The notes under the pieces: generated by a model
Told to the model about the DNA's origin: nothing
Seen by the model: only the letters and a program-made list of their open reading frames with translations
Database searches by the model: none
NCBI GenBank assembly: GCA_963678675.1
Contig: OY783195.1
Coordinates: 22,592,387-22,656,386 of the forward strand
Length of the DNA stretch: 64,000 nucleotides
DNA from: Xiphydria camelus
Lineage: Eukaryota; Arthropoda; Insecta; Hymenoptera; Xiphydriidae
Reading direction: 5' to 3'
Position numbers and translations under genes: made by a program
Shown here: one piece after another, positions 1-9,290 of the stretch
Layout: each line of letters begins with the position of its first letter
How positions within the stretch are numbered: position 1 is the stretch's first letter

Positions 1-487
1 TAAGAGAAACAAAGAAAGTAATCAATATCAACATAATAAAATATAGAAATATGATTTGAACCTTTCCTTAACCCTTAACTAGTGAGGTGCGGTCTCACAG
101 CCGGCGCACGGGATAAAGATGTGATTTACTGGTATAAATTCGTTGCTATTTATTGCTTGCGATTGCCGAACTTCTTGTTCTTCAATTTCTGATTCAGAAA
201 TATGGTGATCTGTCATGTACCAATAGGGTGAGGATTAGGCAGAATCATACAATTGTAGGCGTTTTCAATAGCCAGTAAATCACATCTGTATCCCGTGTGC
301 CGGCTGTGAGACCGCACCTCACCAGTTAAGGGTTAAATATAGTATACAATTGGCTGATATCTCAATATCCTGACTAAGATTAATAACAATAAACTTAATA
401 AAGATAACAGAAACAAAGAAAGTAATCAATATCAACAAAATGAAATAGAGAAATATCATTTGAACCTTTTCGTAAATATAGTATAAA
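1..487. repeat. Duplicated AT-rich segment, first copy split by a MITE
   Basis: A segment of about 75 bp beginning gaaacaaagaaagtaatcaa occurs at about 5-71, continuing at 337-348, and again at about 409-487. The copies differ by a few bases. The first is interrupted by the TTAA-flanked MITE at 72-332, so the duplication predates that insertion. No coding signal is visible. Confidence 0.7.
68..336. mobile_element. piggyBac-type MITE with TTAA target duplication
   Basis: The element proper is 72-332 (261 bp). It starts CCCTTAACT and ends AGTTAAGGG, and both sides are flanked by TTAA (68-71 and 333-336). The terminal inverted repeats extend about 60 bp inward with few mismatches, as far as the shared gtgatttactgg. 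A TTAA target duplication with ends starting CCC is the signature of the piggyBac superfamily. It carries no ORF, so it would depend on a transposase supplied elsewhere. The family assignment rests on the ends only. Confidence 0.8.
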
Positions 488-862
488 ATTATAAGATTAA
501 ACGGACTTACCTGTAAGTGAAGTTCGATCTTAATTGTATGAAGTGCCTCTTCCGAAGAGATCAGGTGTAGTGCCCCTACTATGCACCGATGTCGCCACAA
601 TCTTTACAGTTCAATTTTGTCCGTTCCGGTTCTGTTCCATGTATATTCCGGTACGCAACTCATTTATTCAAAGTGCTGCCGTAACCTTCAGGGTTTCTAA
701 TTATATATATATAATTAGAAAAAAGGGCAAAACCTATTGGGTGGGACTGATCTCTTCAGAAGAGGCGCTTCATACAATTAAGATCGAACTTCACTTACAG
801 GTAAGTTCGTTTAATCTTATAATTGTATTTCGCGCCTCTTCCTCTAGATCAGGTGTAGTTAT
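486..862. repeat. Inverted plus direct repeat next to the DIRS 3' side
   Basis: A block of about 75 bp at 486-562, running from a poorly defined AT-rich start through acttacctgtaagtgaag to gaagagatcag, is repeated in inverse orientation at 748-826. The string gatcaggtgtagt is also repeated directly at about 559-571 and 848-860. The combination of inverted and direct copies next to the YR gene could be the complex terminus of the DIRS element, whose ends are not simple LTRs. It could equally be an older element. I could not find matching copies on the gag side. Confidence 0.5.
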
Positions 863-972
863 TTAAAGTTCGTTACGGCAGATATTTAACGACTCAAAAA
901 TTCGATATCCTTGTATATTTATCAATTGTTTTCAAACATGTAAATAAGTATGTCGCAATAGATAATGTAATG

Positions 973-1971
973 TTATACAACGCTTCTATCTAAAACCGCT
1001 TTCGCAAACATTTCTTTACTTGTTACCATAGGACGATCGTAGAACCTAACGAAGGTACCCGATTTTTCTGTCCAGCCTGCAGCTTTTCTAATAGCATCTA
1101 TATTGACCCCACTCCTTTTCGCGGACGATGTGGACGCATGGCGAGTGCTATAAGCATCGAATGCCTCCGTGTCCACCCCGCTCTTCGTGAGGGTCTTTTT
1201 TATCCATTTGCTTAGAGTTTGGCTAGATACCCCCTCGTGCGGCTTTTTTAGAGCTATAAACAGTTGAGTCTCGTCTCCTCGTAAATCTTTTGTCCTATCT
1301 AAATACGTTTCTAACGATGATGCTGCGCAGACGCATGTATTTTCGACATTAAAGGGAATGTTTAAAACTGGCTGTGCCTTATTTATTCTTGAAGTTTTTA
1401 ACCGTGCCGGAATTTTGATTTCGATCAAGCCCGTCGATTTCTCGATGTTCCGAATGTCGATTGACGCGAGCGTCTGCATGCGCTGTGTTTTGACTAACGC
1501 CAACAATGTAACCAGTTTGAGAGTAAGTTTTTCTAAGGAAATTTCTGTGTTCGACCCCCATTGTGCAACCTGGTTTAAAACAATTCGCGGGTCCCACGTC
1601 GATTCGTATTTGGGTTTTACTGGTCTAAGATTCGCAATTCCTTTGAAAAGCCTTCGTCCTCTGGCATTTTCTCCTTATTCGGGCTCGTGCAACAGCGAGA
1701 TCGCGGATCTGCAGCTATTTAGCGTGCCGTGACAAGCGCCCTTATCAAACTCGACAGACAAAAATCTTATTACTTGCGATATATCGCATTTGTATGGATC
1801 TACAATATTTTCACGGCAAAATAACCACCACTTTTTTAAACAGCTATCGTATTGTTTGAGCGATAAATCCAATAACGAGGAGAGCATGATAGCATGCCCT
1901 TCGTTTGGCACGCTTCTCCTCTTCAGTGCTTCCCGGACAGCACCCCTGCAACCAGGGTAATTCTCCTCCAA
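973..1971 (-). pseudogene. DIRS tyrosine recombinase, one in-frame stop
   Basis: This is the integrase-replacing tyrosine recombinase (YR) of a DIRS retroelement, which would insert the circular cDNA into the genome. One reading frame covers the region and is interrupted by a single TAA at 1675-1677. The part before the stop is the N-terminal SAM-like core-binding segment. The part after it holds the catalytic half, with the first Arg in KTQRMQTL, a box-II region STRHASTS, then AAGWTEKSG and the terminal Tyr in RFYDRP. At 1150-1152 the codon before STR is TAT (Tyr), where YR enzymes normally have the box-II His (HxxR), so a key residue appears lost. It lies downstream of RT/RNase H on the same strand, the usual DIRS order. 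I judge it inactive. Confidence 0.85.
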
Positions 1972-3949
1972 ATCGGGTGTGGTTGCCTATTGAGGGAACG
2001 TAATAAGTTAAAATTCGGTTGAAGATAAATCGGTTCGCAATCCAGCATGGCAGTGAAGACGGGGAACCAAACCTGAGCTGGCCAATACGGTACGATTACG
2101 ATACCTCTAGCACGATCGTCTTTAATCTTTCTTAAAACGCGTAAAACTATTGCGAACGGCGGAAATGCATAGAAAAAATATTGGTTCCAATCTACTGTGA
2201 ATGAGTCAACCGCATATGATCCCGGGTCTCTCGACCAAGAAATATAGCGTTTGCATTTCGCATTCGTTCTTGTTGCAAATAAATCTATTTCCGGCTGTCC
2301 TATAATCTGTTTTTAATCTCGCGGAAAGCCGAATTCGATAAGGTATATTCCGTCTCCGGTTCAAGCCTCCTTGATTCAATGTCCGCTTCAAAATTATCTT
2401 GAGACGAAATATATGACGCGAAAATATAAATGTTGCTGCTTTCGCACCATTTCCAAATTTCCCTTGCCAGCTTACTCAACACCGGAATCTGAATGCCGCC
2501 CATATCTTGTTGATGTATGCAATCGCGGTAGTATTATCGATTCTCAATAATATATTGCAGTCTTTTCGATCTCTCGCGAAACACTTCAGGGCGAACAAGG
2601 CCGCCAATAACTCTAAATAATTAATATGATGAACTTGTTCTTCCCGACCCCAGTGACCGTGTGTTTGGTTACCCTCACAGCACGCCCCCCCATCCGGAGC
2701 GCGACGCGTCGGAGGACATTTCGAGGTCTGCTTTAAACGGATTTATCGACCGTACTGCTTTGTTAATGTGTATTTTCCACCATTCGAAATCTACCTGCAA
2801 ATCATTTAAAAGGTACATGCGCGCCTCGAAATTTCCGTGATTTTTCCCGAGAGCCAAGCATTCTGCTCTCTCAAAAATCTTCATATAGACCCAGCCGTAC
2901 TTCAAGGCTGTGCAACTCGAACCTAATGTTCCTATTAGTCCCGCAAACTCTCGAATTGTACAATGCCTCGTCTTACTAAATTTTTCGATTTTTTGTGCAG
3001 TTTGTGCAATTTTTTCTTCCGGAAGCTCGATATTCATTGTTTCGGAATCGTAAATGAACCCCAGAAATTTACGTCTCATCGAGGGGATTACGTGACTTTT
3101 TTTATCGTTAATAATAAACCCTAGTTTCTCGAATAGCTCTCTCGATATTTGAGTGTTCCTCGAACATTCTTCATACGAATCCCCCAGTATCAATAAATCA
3201 TCTAAGTAAACTACTAACAACAATCCGCGCTCCCTGAGACGCGAGACTACCGGCTTTAGCAGTTTCGTAAACGTGTATGGAGCTCTGTTTAGCCCGAAGG
3301 ACAAACACGTAAATTGGTACAAATTTCCTTCGAAGATAAATCGTAAAAATTTGCGATCCGAGTCTGCAATCGGAATTAAATAATACGCATCCTTAAGATC
3401 GATAGATGTCATAAAACATCCACGAGTTATCATTTGCCTTGCCGTTTTCCCATCATCTAATTTAAAGTGATCCGTGGCTATGAACTCATTTAACTGCTTT
3501 AAATTTAAGATAAAACGGTGAGAACCATCCGGTTTCGGTACAAGAAAAATTTTTGAGATAAATTGTCGCGATGCAGGCCGACACCCTTCTATCGCGCCCT
3601 TTTTTAACAACGCTGCGATTTCGTCTCGAATTAACCCTCTTTCTTGATTCGACCACCGCGGCTCGGAAGGCGGTGTACGCTGGTATACCTCCGACGTAAA
3701 CGGTATCTTATACCCCGTAATCCAGCCCAGGATGGTTTCGTCTGAGGTTACTTCAAGCCAGCTGTGCTTAAAACCAGCTAGCCGACCGGCAAATTTTCCT
3801 ACGTTTAATTGTTTTTCTTCGGATTGTGGTTCTCTTGATTCCGACGATAAATCCGTCCGCGTGACGCGGACTTGTTGCCTCGGCTGTAATTGTTGTAACT
3901 CTGCTTGTACCCGCCTCCCCTCGAATAAATATTCGGCACACACACACAC
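1930..3949 (-). pseudogene. DIRS pol: reverse transcriptase-RNase H, frameshifted
   Basis: The uninterrupted frame at 2675-3949 (424 codons) carries the reverse transcriptase. It has a finger region with FLVPKPDGSHRFILNLK (about residues 135-150), TSIDLKDAYY (181-190), SFGLNRAPYTF (217-227) and the active site YLDD at 248-251. It then enters RNase H with SDASRSGWGG. The frame breaks at a run of seven C on the plus strand (about 2685-2691). RNase H resumes in another frame and shifts again near 2500, so the piece at 2300-2503 is the downstream part. Towards 1930 the minus strand still reads like the conserved DIRS region after RNase H that precedes and overlaps YR. The homopolymer break could be a sequencing error; the second shift suggests real decay. 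Confidence 0.85.
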
Positions 3950-3951
3950 AC
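3938..3951. repeat. (CA)n microsatellite
   Basis: A run of about seven CA units at the gag/pol junction of the DIRS element. Its repetitive codons give the CVCVC string at the start of the pol frame, so the exact gag stop and pol start cannot be trusted here. Confidence 0.85.
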
Positions 3952-3959
3952 AGATACTG

Positions 3960-5009
3960 ATTTTGGTGAGGCGGGCCCCTCGAGTTTTTTGAGTTTTTTC
4001 CTTGATCCAACGATTGCTTGGCAGGCTGCTTCAAATCTTTGGATGACTGCTGCAAAACTTTAGCAGCCTTTATTTTTTCGTTGAGCTCTTTTCCAAAAAG
4101 TCACTCGTCTGACGATAAGCCCTTCAGCGTGTCTCTGAACGGAGCTTTGATGTTTTTAAAAATTAAACTCTTTCGGATCGATGTCTCATCATGCTGCAGG
4201 TCTGCCAGAAGTTTCGCGACGCCGTTGAGTGGTTCTAAATATTGCTTCTTGTCCGCAGGGTTAGCCTTGATCAGCAGCTCTATAACCTTCCCCACGCCGG
4301 CGAGCGAAGCAGCGACCTTTTCTTGTTTTTCGATAATTCTTTCGTCTCTTTTGACGATTGTACTATCTAAGGCTGCCTTAACCTCTAAATTTAATTTTGG
4401 AGGATCGATGAAGATGCAGTTCTGCGGAGGCGGGATCTTCTTCAAAAAATCTTTTCGCTCTTCCGTCGGGAGACCATTCTCGATTATCTCAAACCAAAGC
4501 GATGCGAGATAACTGTGTATTGCAGGTGCTAAAACTCGCTCTGGTCTGAGGCGTTCTCCGAACACTACCAAAACGTCAGCTTCCAATTCGGCCTCTTGTG
4601 TTCCGAGGGACGCCTCTTCCGTCCCTGTCTTTACATTAACCGCATTTGGGTTAATCGTAATATCTGTGGCATCCTTGGCCACTTGTGTATCCGACTCAGC
4701 AACGATAACTTCGTCTTCGGGGATCCCAGTGTGTTCCTCCGATAGACCTGTATACGAATAACTTCGTTCATGTCGACTGGAATGACTGCGCCTAAAGCGT
4801 CGATCGCGGTCACGACGATTCACACAATCGTCGTAACTATCGCTGCGATTGCTGCCACAGTACTGGCGTCGATGAGACCTCGGTGAATCGAAATCCTCGC
4901 AATGTCTCCTATGAGACTTACTACGAGATCGACTCCGTGACAGACTATCACTTCGATCGCCTATTACAACGAAAAACAAATAAAAAATAACCCTTAAAAG
5001 AAAAAACAA
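3960..5009 (-). pseudogene. DIRS gag-like protein with RS-rich N terminus
   Basis: The frame at 4101-5009 begins with an arginine/serine-rich stretch (RSRSRSKSHRRH and similar, about residues 20-90). It continues into a helical capsid-like region with FLKKIPPPQNCIF and PPKLNLEVKAAL, the conserved block I know from DIRS gag proteins. A TGA at 4101-4103 stops it, but the same frame continues with LFGKELNEKIKAA to about 3960, where gag normally ends, so the stop is probably a nonsense mutation. The first 20 or so residues (hydrophobic, Phe-rich) come from a polypyrimidine tract and are probably not coding. The true start may lie in an upstream exon. Pol follows directly downstream. Confidence 0.75.
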
Positions 5010-5270
5010 AAAAATACAGTTTTCCTGTTTTTATTTTGGTTCAATACTGAGGGTTATTCGCATTTACGAATCGGTTGTACCGCTACATAAAATGTCACGT
5101 GGCCTGCGGACCTTACACTCGCGACCGTTGGACGATCGTGAGACAGAATCCGCATGGCATAATGTACGGGGTTATGCGTGTACGGGTACACGCGCGATGT
5201 TGAACATCGCTGTGACACATTTATGGTTTATGGTTGGACCAAAAAAACCATCGTTTCCCCTTCGTACAAT
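5010..5270. other. Stretch between DIRS gag and YqaJ remnant, nothing recognised
   Basis: The first part is the pyrimidine-rich tract (read on the minus strand) upstream of the DIRS gag. It ends in TAATAG just before the RS-rich coding region and looks like a 3' splice site. The remainder is CpG-containing sequence with short palindromes such as gatgttgaacatc (about 5198-5210). No terminal repeat matching the other side of the DIRS element was found. Confidence 0.4.
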
Positions 5271-5272
5271 TT

Positions 5273-6543
5273 TTATGCCGCACGAAAAAACTCAAGCGAG
5301 GTTAGGCGTTCTAACCTTAAATACTTACGACGCTTGTTTCCGTGTTCTTCCGTTAGAATTTGTTCTTCCAACCATTCTAGTCGCTTCCGCAGTATCTCTC
5401 GATCCTCGTCGTCATGTTTCGAGACGTCGAAAAATTTACTGGCATTCATTCGGTAGCGGCGAAATTCATGCCACATTTTATTTATTGCCTGTCCTCGCGT
5501 TGCTAATTCCACTTCTTCAATGTCACCACGTTTAACGTTAGCTAGTTTTATGGTATTCAAAAACATTTCTTTTCTATCAATTTTCAATTAATCATGATCA
5601 TTATCAAGGGCGTAAGGATTTGCTGGACTCACGAGTTGTTTGGAAGGCATGGAAGAATTTGGGAATCCAGTGCACATATTTCTAACTCTTTCGTTGACCT
5701 TGCCGGTATTGCGAAATTCTGGAGGTCGTGGGTCAAAATGGTTGGTTGAATCAGCTTTTCTTTTCAAAGCACTTGCCTTCAGAGGAGTACCCAAATAATG
5801 TTTTTAGGACGATGGAACGTTTGGAGTTTTTGAGTACAAGTTTGTTTTGTTTTGTACACTTTTTCCTTACTCAACTGTACTGCTGCGAGTAGAACTACAA
5901 CAACGTGTTTGCAATGAGCTTCTCCTCCAGCTCCACCAGTACAATCACACGTTGATCCTTCAATCGTCGCATCGTCTGCCAATTTCACATGTGTAATATA
6001 TTGAACGCTCTTCTTCATTTGAGCATCACACAGTCCTTTTAAAAAATGCTCATCTGGGGAGGTATTGCAGTAAAGAAGCCAATTTAAGAAATTGTTCTCA
6101 TACATGTCCTTCCCAGGTCCCATCTTTTATACCTAGAAAAAAATCTCTTATAGACAAAAATAAAAAATAAATATAATTACGCCATTTGATTTTTATAACA
6201 GTACCTTGAAAAACAAAGATCCACATGTTTCTGAGTAATCGGTGGAACGTTAGTATCACCATTAACGTCCCGAAAATTGGTATCAGAGCAGAAATACAAA
6301 AAGGAGGAGGCTCAGGACGCACATCCACATTCAGATTGAAATTCTTATTCTTGTCATATGCGAGCAATCTATATAATGTAAAACAAAGTCAGGTTAGTTA
6401 CACTATTTATAACTAAAGAACGGCTGCACAGATTTTATTATCAATAGTTACCTTTCAATAAAAGCCGCTTTCTTTCCAGTAACGGGAGCATTTCCAGCTC
6501 GTAACTCTTTCTGAAGTTGAACAACGGTCCAATTTTTATACAT
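5273..6543 (-). pseudogene. SAP-SWIM-YqaJ type gene, frameshifted and truncated
   Basis: A minus-strand multi-exon gene remnant. Exon 1 (6543-6452) starts at ATG and gives a SAP-like motif (WTVVQLQKEL...GKKAAFIERLL). It ends AAAG|GTAACT and joins across 6451-6369 (acceptor TATAG) to exon 2 (6368-6205), which ends TCAAG|GTACTG. Exon 3 begins after TTTCTAG at 6132 and carries a SWIM zinc finger (CDC, then EAHCKH). Further down is the start of a YqaJ-like nuclease domain (ATRGQAINKMWHEFRRYRMNASKF). The reading frame shifts inside exon 2, between exons 2 and 3 and at an A-run near 5806. A TAA at 5588-5590 interrupts it, and YqaJ similarity ends early. Intact relatives occur as multicopy insect genes. 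SAP suggests DNA binding, SWIM a zinc-binding fold, and YqaJ is a phage-type exonuclease fold; the function is unknown. Confidence 0.7.
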
Positions 6544-7280
6544 TTTTCAAATTGTTGTGTTTTCTACAAATTATCAGTCACTATATAAATTGTGCTGAAG
6601 CTTCAAAACGAAAAACAGTCAGTTGCGCGCTATCCGATCAACGGATGAATCGCAGATTAGGTTCCAATTACGGTATCGCCACCTACATCGCACTTCTCAT
6701 TCCCTGATCCCCATTGTGTTTCTTCGAATTTGTTGTACGTTTCCTCCGCTTTGGCGATTCAGATAGGAAGCTGTGTGCTGCGTTTTCAGCAGTACATGAC
6801 GCTACGAACGTAGCAAACTGACAATGAGTTATATGATCCTTTGCGCTACTTCGCTTTGATATCAATGATTTTAAGCTCATGTTTGTATTTTAGGTAAGGG
6901 GATTTGTGAAGGAAATTAAAGGAAGACGATTCACTAATCTGCTTGCTGTTTGTTGTAACATTGGCTTCTCGCTTCACCGATGCTACGATGATTCTGCGAT
7001 GCTCGACGAGTCTACATTGAGTTTCCGATGCTCGGAGAGACAGCGTCGATTATCTTGTGCTTGCCGAGTTTTTAGGTTAAGTTATCTCGTGTTTTGAGGT
7101 TATTTTTAAACCCCACGGATTAAGCTTTTTTCCAGTATTATAAATAATCCGGTTCGATAGACCGTTTATGTTGGCGCTTGGTTGGTTAGCGATGGCAAAT
7201 AGTGGACTGTATATCTTTGAAATTAATGACTTTTATTGGGAGTGATCGAAGGAGCAACGTGTGCACTCCGCGCTTACTCG
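6544..7280. other. Upstream flank of the SWIM/YqaJ remnant, no gene seen
   Basis: Mixed-composition sequence immediately upstream of the pseudogene's start codon. A short minus frame at 6683-6880 contains a basic KRRKR stretch but no recognisable domain, and I do not call it. Any promoter of the former gene would lie here; I see no clear TATA element. Confidence 0.3.
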
Positions 7281-7462
7281 ATAAATGAAGGGTATAGATG
7301 CAAAAGCCGCCAAGTCACATTTTTGTAAAATCCGAGTCAGACATGGGAATTTGTTCCTTATACGTACGTGCAGTAGCAATTTATATCTATAGTAGGAATT
7401 TATATCTAAATTATTTTCGACCTTATGCACGTACTTATAAAGAACAAACTCCCGTATCCAAC

Positions 7463-8139
7463 TCAAGGGCCCCATACACGGTACGATTCGTCGCTTCGGT
7501 TGATCTGAAGAAAATCGTGACGATCGATCGCTTCAAAACTGCGGCTCACACACGAAACGATTGGTCGTTGCGATTGATCATTTACTTCCTGTTTAACGAA
7601 ACGATAAAAACGTGCCATCAGGGAAAACAAATTTCTTTTAATTACCTATGTAGCGGTAAATTTGGTCCGGCTTTATTTATATGTGCAGAGTTGTCTATTT
7701 TTTTCATTTTTTCCAAAAGAAAATCATAACACGCTTGTCTCTTGATGTTATTATGGTAATCTTTATGTTTTGTTTTCCATAAAGGCTCTTGCTCTTTCAA
7801 TAATTCTATAAATTCGATCAAATGATCATTACTCCACACACACATGTAGCCATTTTGAAGCTTTTTGGTTAAGTAAGTACAAAGCGCGGCGTTTCGCCAA
7901 CGGCACACGTGTACGTAGTCAGACTGCCACAAAAATCGAATCGTCGATCGCAAAGAGCCATACACTGTCGATTTATCGTTACGATATTCAAGATCGCATG
8001 GGTTTCTGTTGCGATCTCCGATATCGTCTTCGACTAAGTAAATCATTAACGATGTTAACATACACTATCGATTCGTCATTTCGATCGGTCTGAAACGACG
8101 GATCGAAGCGACGAATCGTACCGTGTATAGGGCCCTTCA
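7463..8139. mobile_element. PIF/Harbinger-like element with TCA target duplication
   Basis: The ends AGGGCCCCATACACGG (from 7466) and CCGTGTATAGGGCCCT (to 8136) are inverted repeats that continue inward through gtacgattcgtcgcttcg. Both sides carry TCA (7463-7465 and 8137-8139). A 3-bp target duplication with GGGCC ends fits PIF/Harbinger, and the enclosed MADF-type ORF fits the accessory DNA-binding protein of that superfamily. There is no DDE nuclease gene, so at 671 bp this copy is a non-autonomous deletion derivative. Confidence 0.75.
7642..8061 (-). CDS. MADF-like DNA-binding protein fragment in a Harbinger-like element
   Basis: The frame encodes up to 139 residues. Residues about 85-120 (LIEFIELLKEQEPLWKTKHKDY, then a basic linker and ACYDFLLEKM) match the MADF pattern: a hydrophobic helix, the conserved LW, an aromatic Y about six residues on, and a third helix. 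MADF domains are Myb-related DNA-binding modules. In PIF/Harbinger elements an MADF or Myb protein assists the transposase. The N-terminal part resembles nothing I recognise and may not be translated. The frame lies inside the inverted ends at 7466 and 8136, and no transposase partner is present. It may be a relic rather than an expressed gene. Confidence 0.55.
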   Translation of the reverse strand: MLTSLMIYLVEDDIGDRNRNPCDLEYRNDKSTVYGSLRSTIRFLWQSDYVHVCRWRNAALCTYLTKKLQNGYMCVWSNDHLIEFIELLKEQEPLWKTKHKDYHNNIKRQACYDFLLEKMKKIDNSAHINKAGPNLPLHR

Positions 8140-8187
8140 GACTTCATAAAAATGTGACTTTTCGGCTTTTGCATCTATACCCCTCAA

Positions 8188-9290
8188 ATAGCGCCGCCGT
8201 CGGCGGCTTATACACTTATCAACAGTGCTTTCGGATTTATTATAAAAAATATGTACATATAGCTGCATGGGTCCATTATAAAAGGGACAGAGCGTTGGTA
8301 AAAAGAATGTAGGCAACTGATCACTTTCAATTTGGTAATCGATATAGAATTAAAATGATCGTTCGAAGAATGAAATCACTTTTAAATATTGACCTACCTT
8401 TTTATTAGAGATACTTTATTACAATGTTTACAGCGATCCCTCTTAACGAATACGAAATTATGCTACATGAAGATTCTGTTAGAAGTGATCTTGTGTCATT
8501 CTATTTATTTCATTTATTCAGTTTACGAAAAATCGAAATATCGTGAAAGCGCACCAATGCATACAATCGAGGCTGCAGCGAATTATTTGTAATCACGAAA
8601 ATTCACAGTAATTAGTCAACTCGCATTTATGATCTCAAACCTTGAAACCTAAATCGGATCGCTAATTATTATTTATGCTTCTCTGCTTCAACAAGCATTA
8701 TAATTAAAAGCGCGAGGAATATTTATTTAGGTTTATTGTAACTTAACGCTGAAATATAATCTTGCATAAAAATAACATTTGGATTTTCAAGAACATTTGA
8801 AAAAATTTTACAAGAACCATTTTAAACGCGCTAAAAGTTCATCCTACTCAAATTATAAAAAAAAATTATGAAAGTTGGAACGTTTTAAGTACATTTGATG
8901 GACTGATCAACGTGCCTTCGTGTAATAAAAAGCAATACCATAGAAATTTAGAACGATTGATGTATAAAATGATATTTCCATTAATATCAACTTTTTCCAA
9001 TGTACCTAAAAACTGGTCGCGAATAAACCCGACAGAATCATGAAAAAAAATATTAGAAGTATTCGCGATTAATTTATGATTAATGACACCAAGGCTTTAA
9101 CGATTCAATACTCTATATTATCAAAAATTACTGGCAGGGGCTGGTATTGCAATCGATATTACAATTACCCGCAATACCCAAAATCGCTTCTCGATATCCG
9201 AGTCCTAAAAGTTCAAAAAACTTCCCCCATAAAATTTCTTCAGAATGACTCTAATCGGCTTTCTCCCTCGCGTCCTTCGATACCTTATCG
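8188..9290. other. AT-rich intergenic sequence, nothing recognised
   Basis: Unique-looking AT-rich DNA. Short ORFs at 8389-8592 and 9076-9339 have no domain pattern and are at chance length. No repeats with clear ends were seen. Confidence 0.4.

Larger units (their letters stand above)
860..5050 (-). mobile_element. DIRS-type YR retrotransposon, degenerate
   Basis: Gag, RT/RNase H and a tyrosine recombinase lie in that order on the minus strand, with no integrase or protease and no flanking LTRs. That set is diagnostic of the DIRS order. Outer limits are approximate: the inverted/direct repeats at 486-862 may be the 3' terminus, and the 5' terminus somewhere in 5010-5270 was not recognised. 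Two stops and at least two frameshifts make this copy non-autonomous. Confidence 0.8.
7290..8187. repeat. Inverted repeat enclosing the Harbinger-like element
   Basis: The left arm at about 7290-7326 reads gggtatagatgcaaaagccg then aagtcacattttt. The same sequence in reverse complement lies at about 8146-8187. Between the left arm and the inner element sits a smaller hairpin (7346-7373 against 7426-7453). The outer repeat must be older than the Harbinger-like insertion at 7466-8136 that now lies inside it. Confidence 0.7.

Noticed and set aside
497..520. acttacctg resembling the 5' end of U1 snRNA
   Set aside because: It is part of the palindromic acttacctgtaagt in an inverted repeat, with no further snRNA similarity.
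6683..6880. 65-codon ORF with a basic KRRKR cluster upstream of the SWIM/YqaJ remnant
   Set aside because: It starts at an ATG but shows no domain. The SAP exon at 6543 gives a better and spliced start for the gene.
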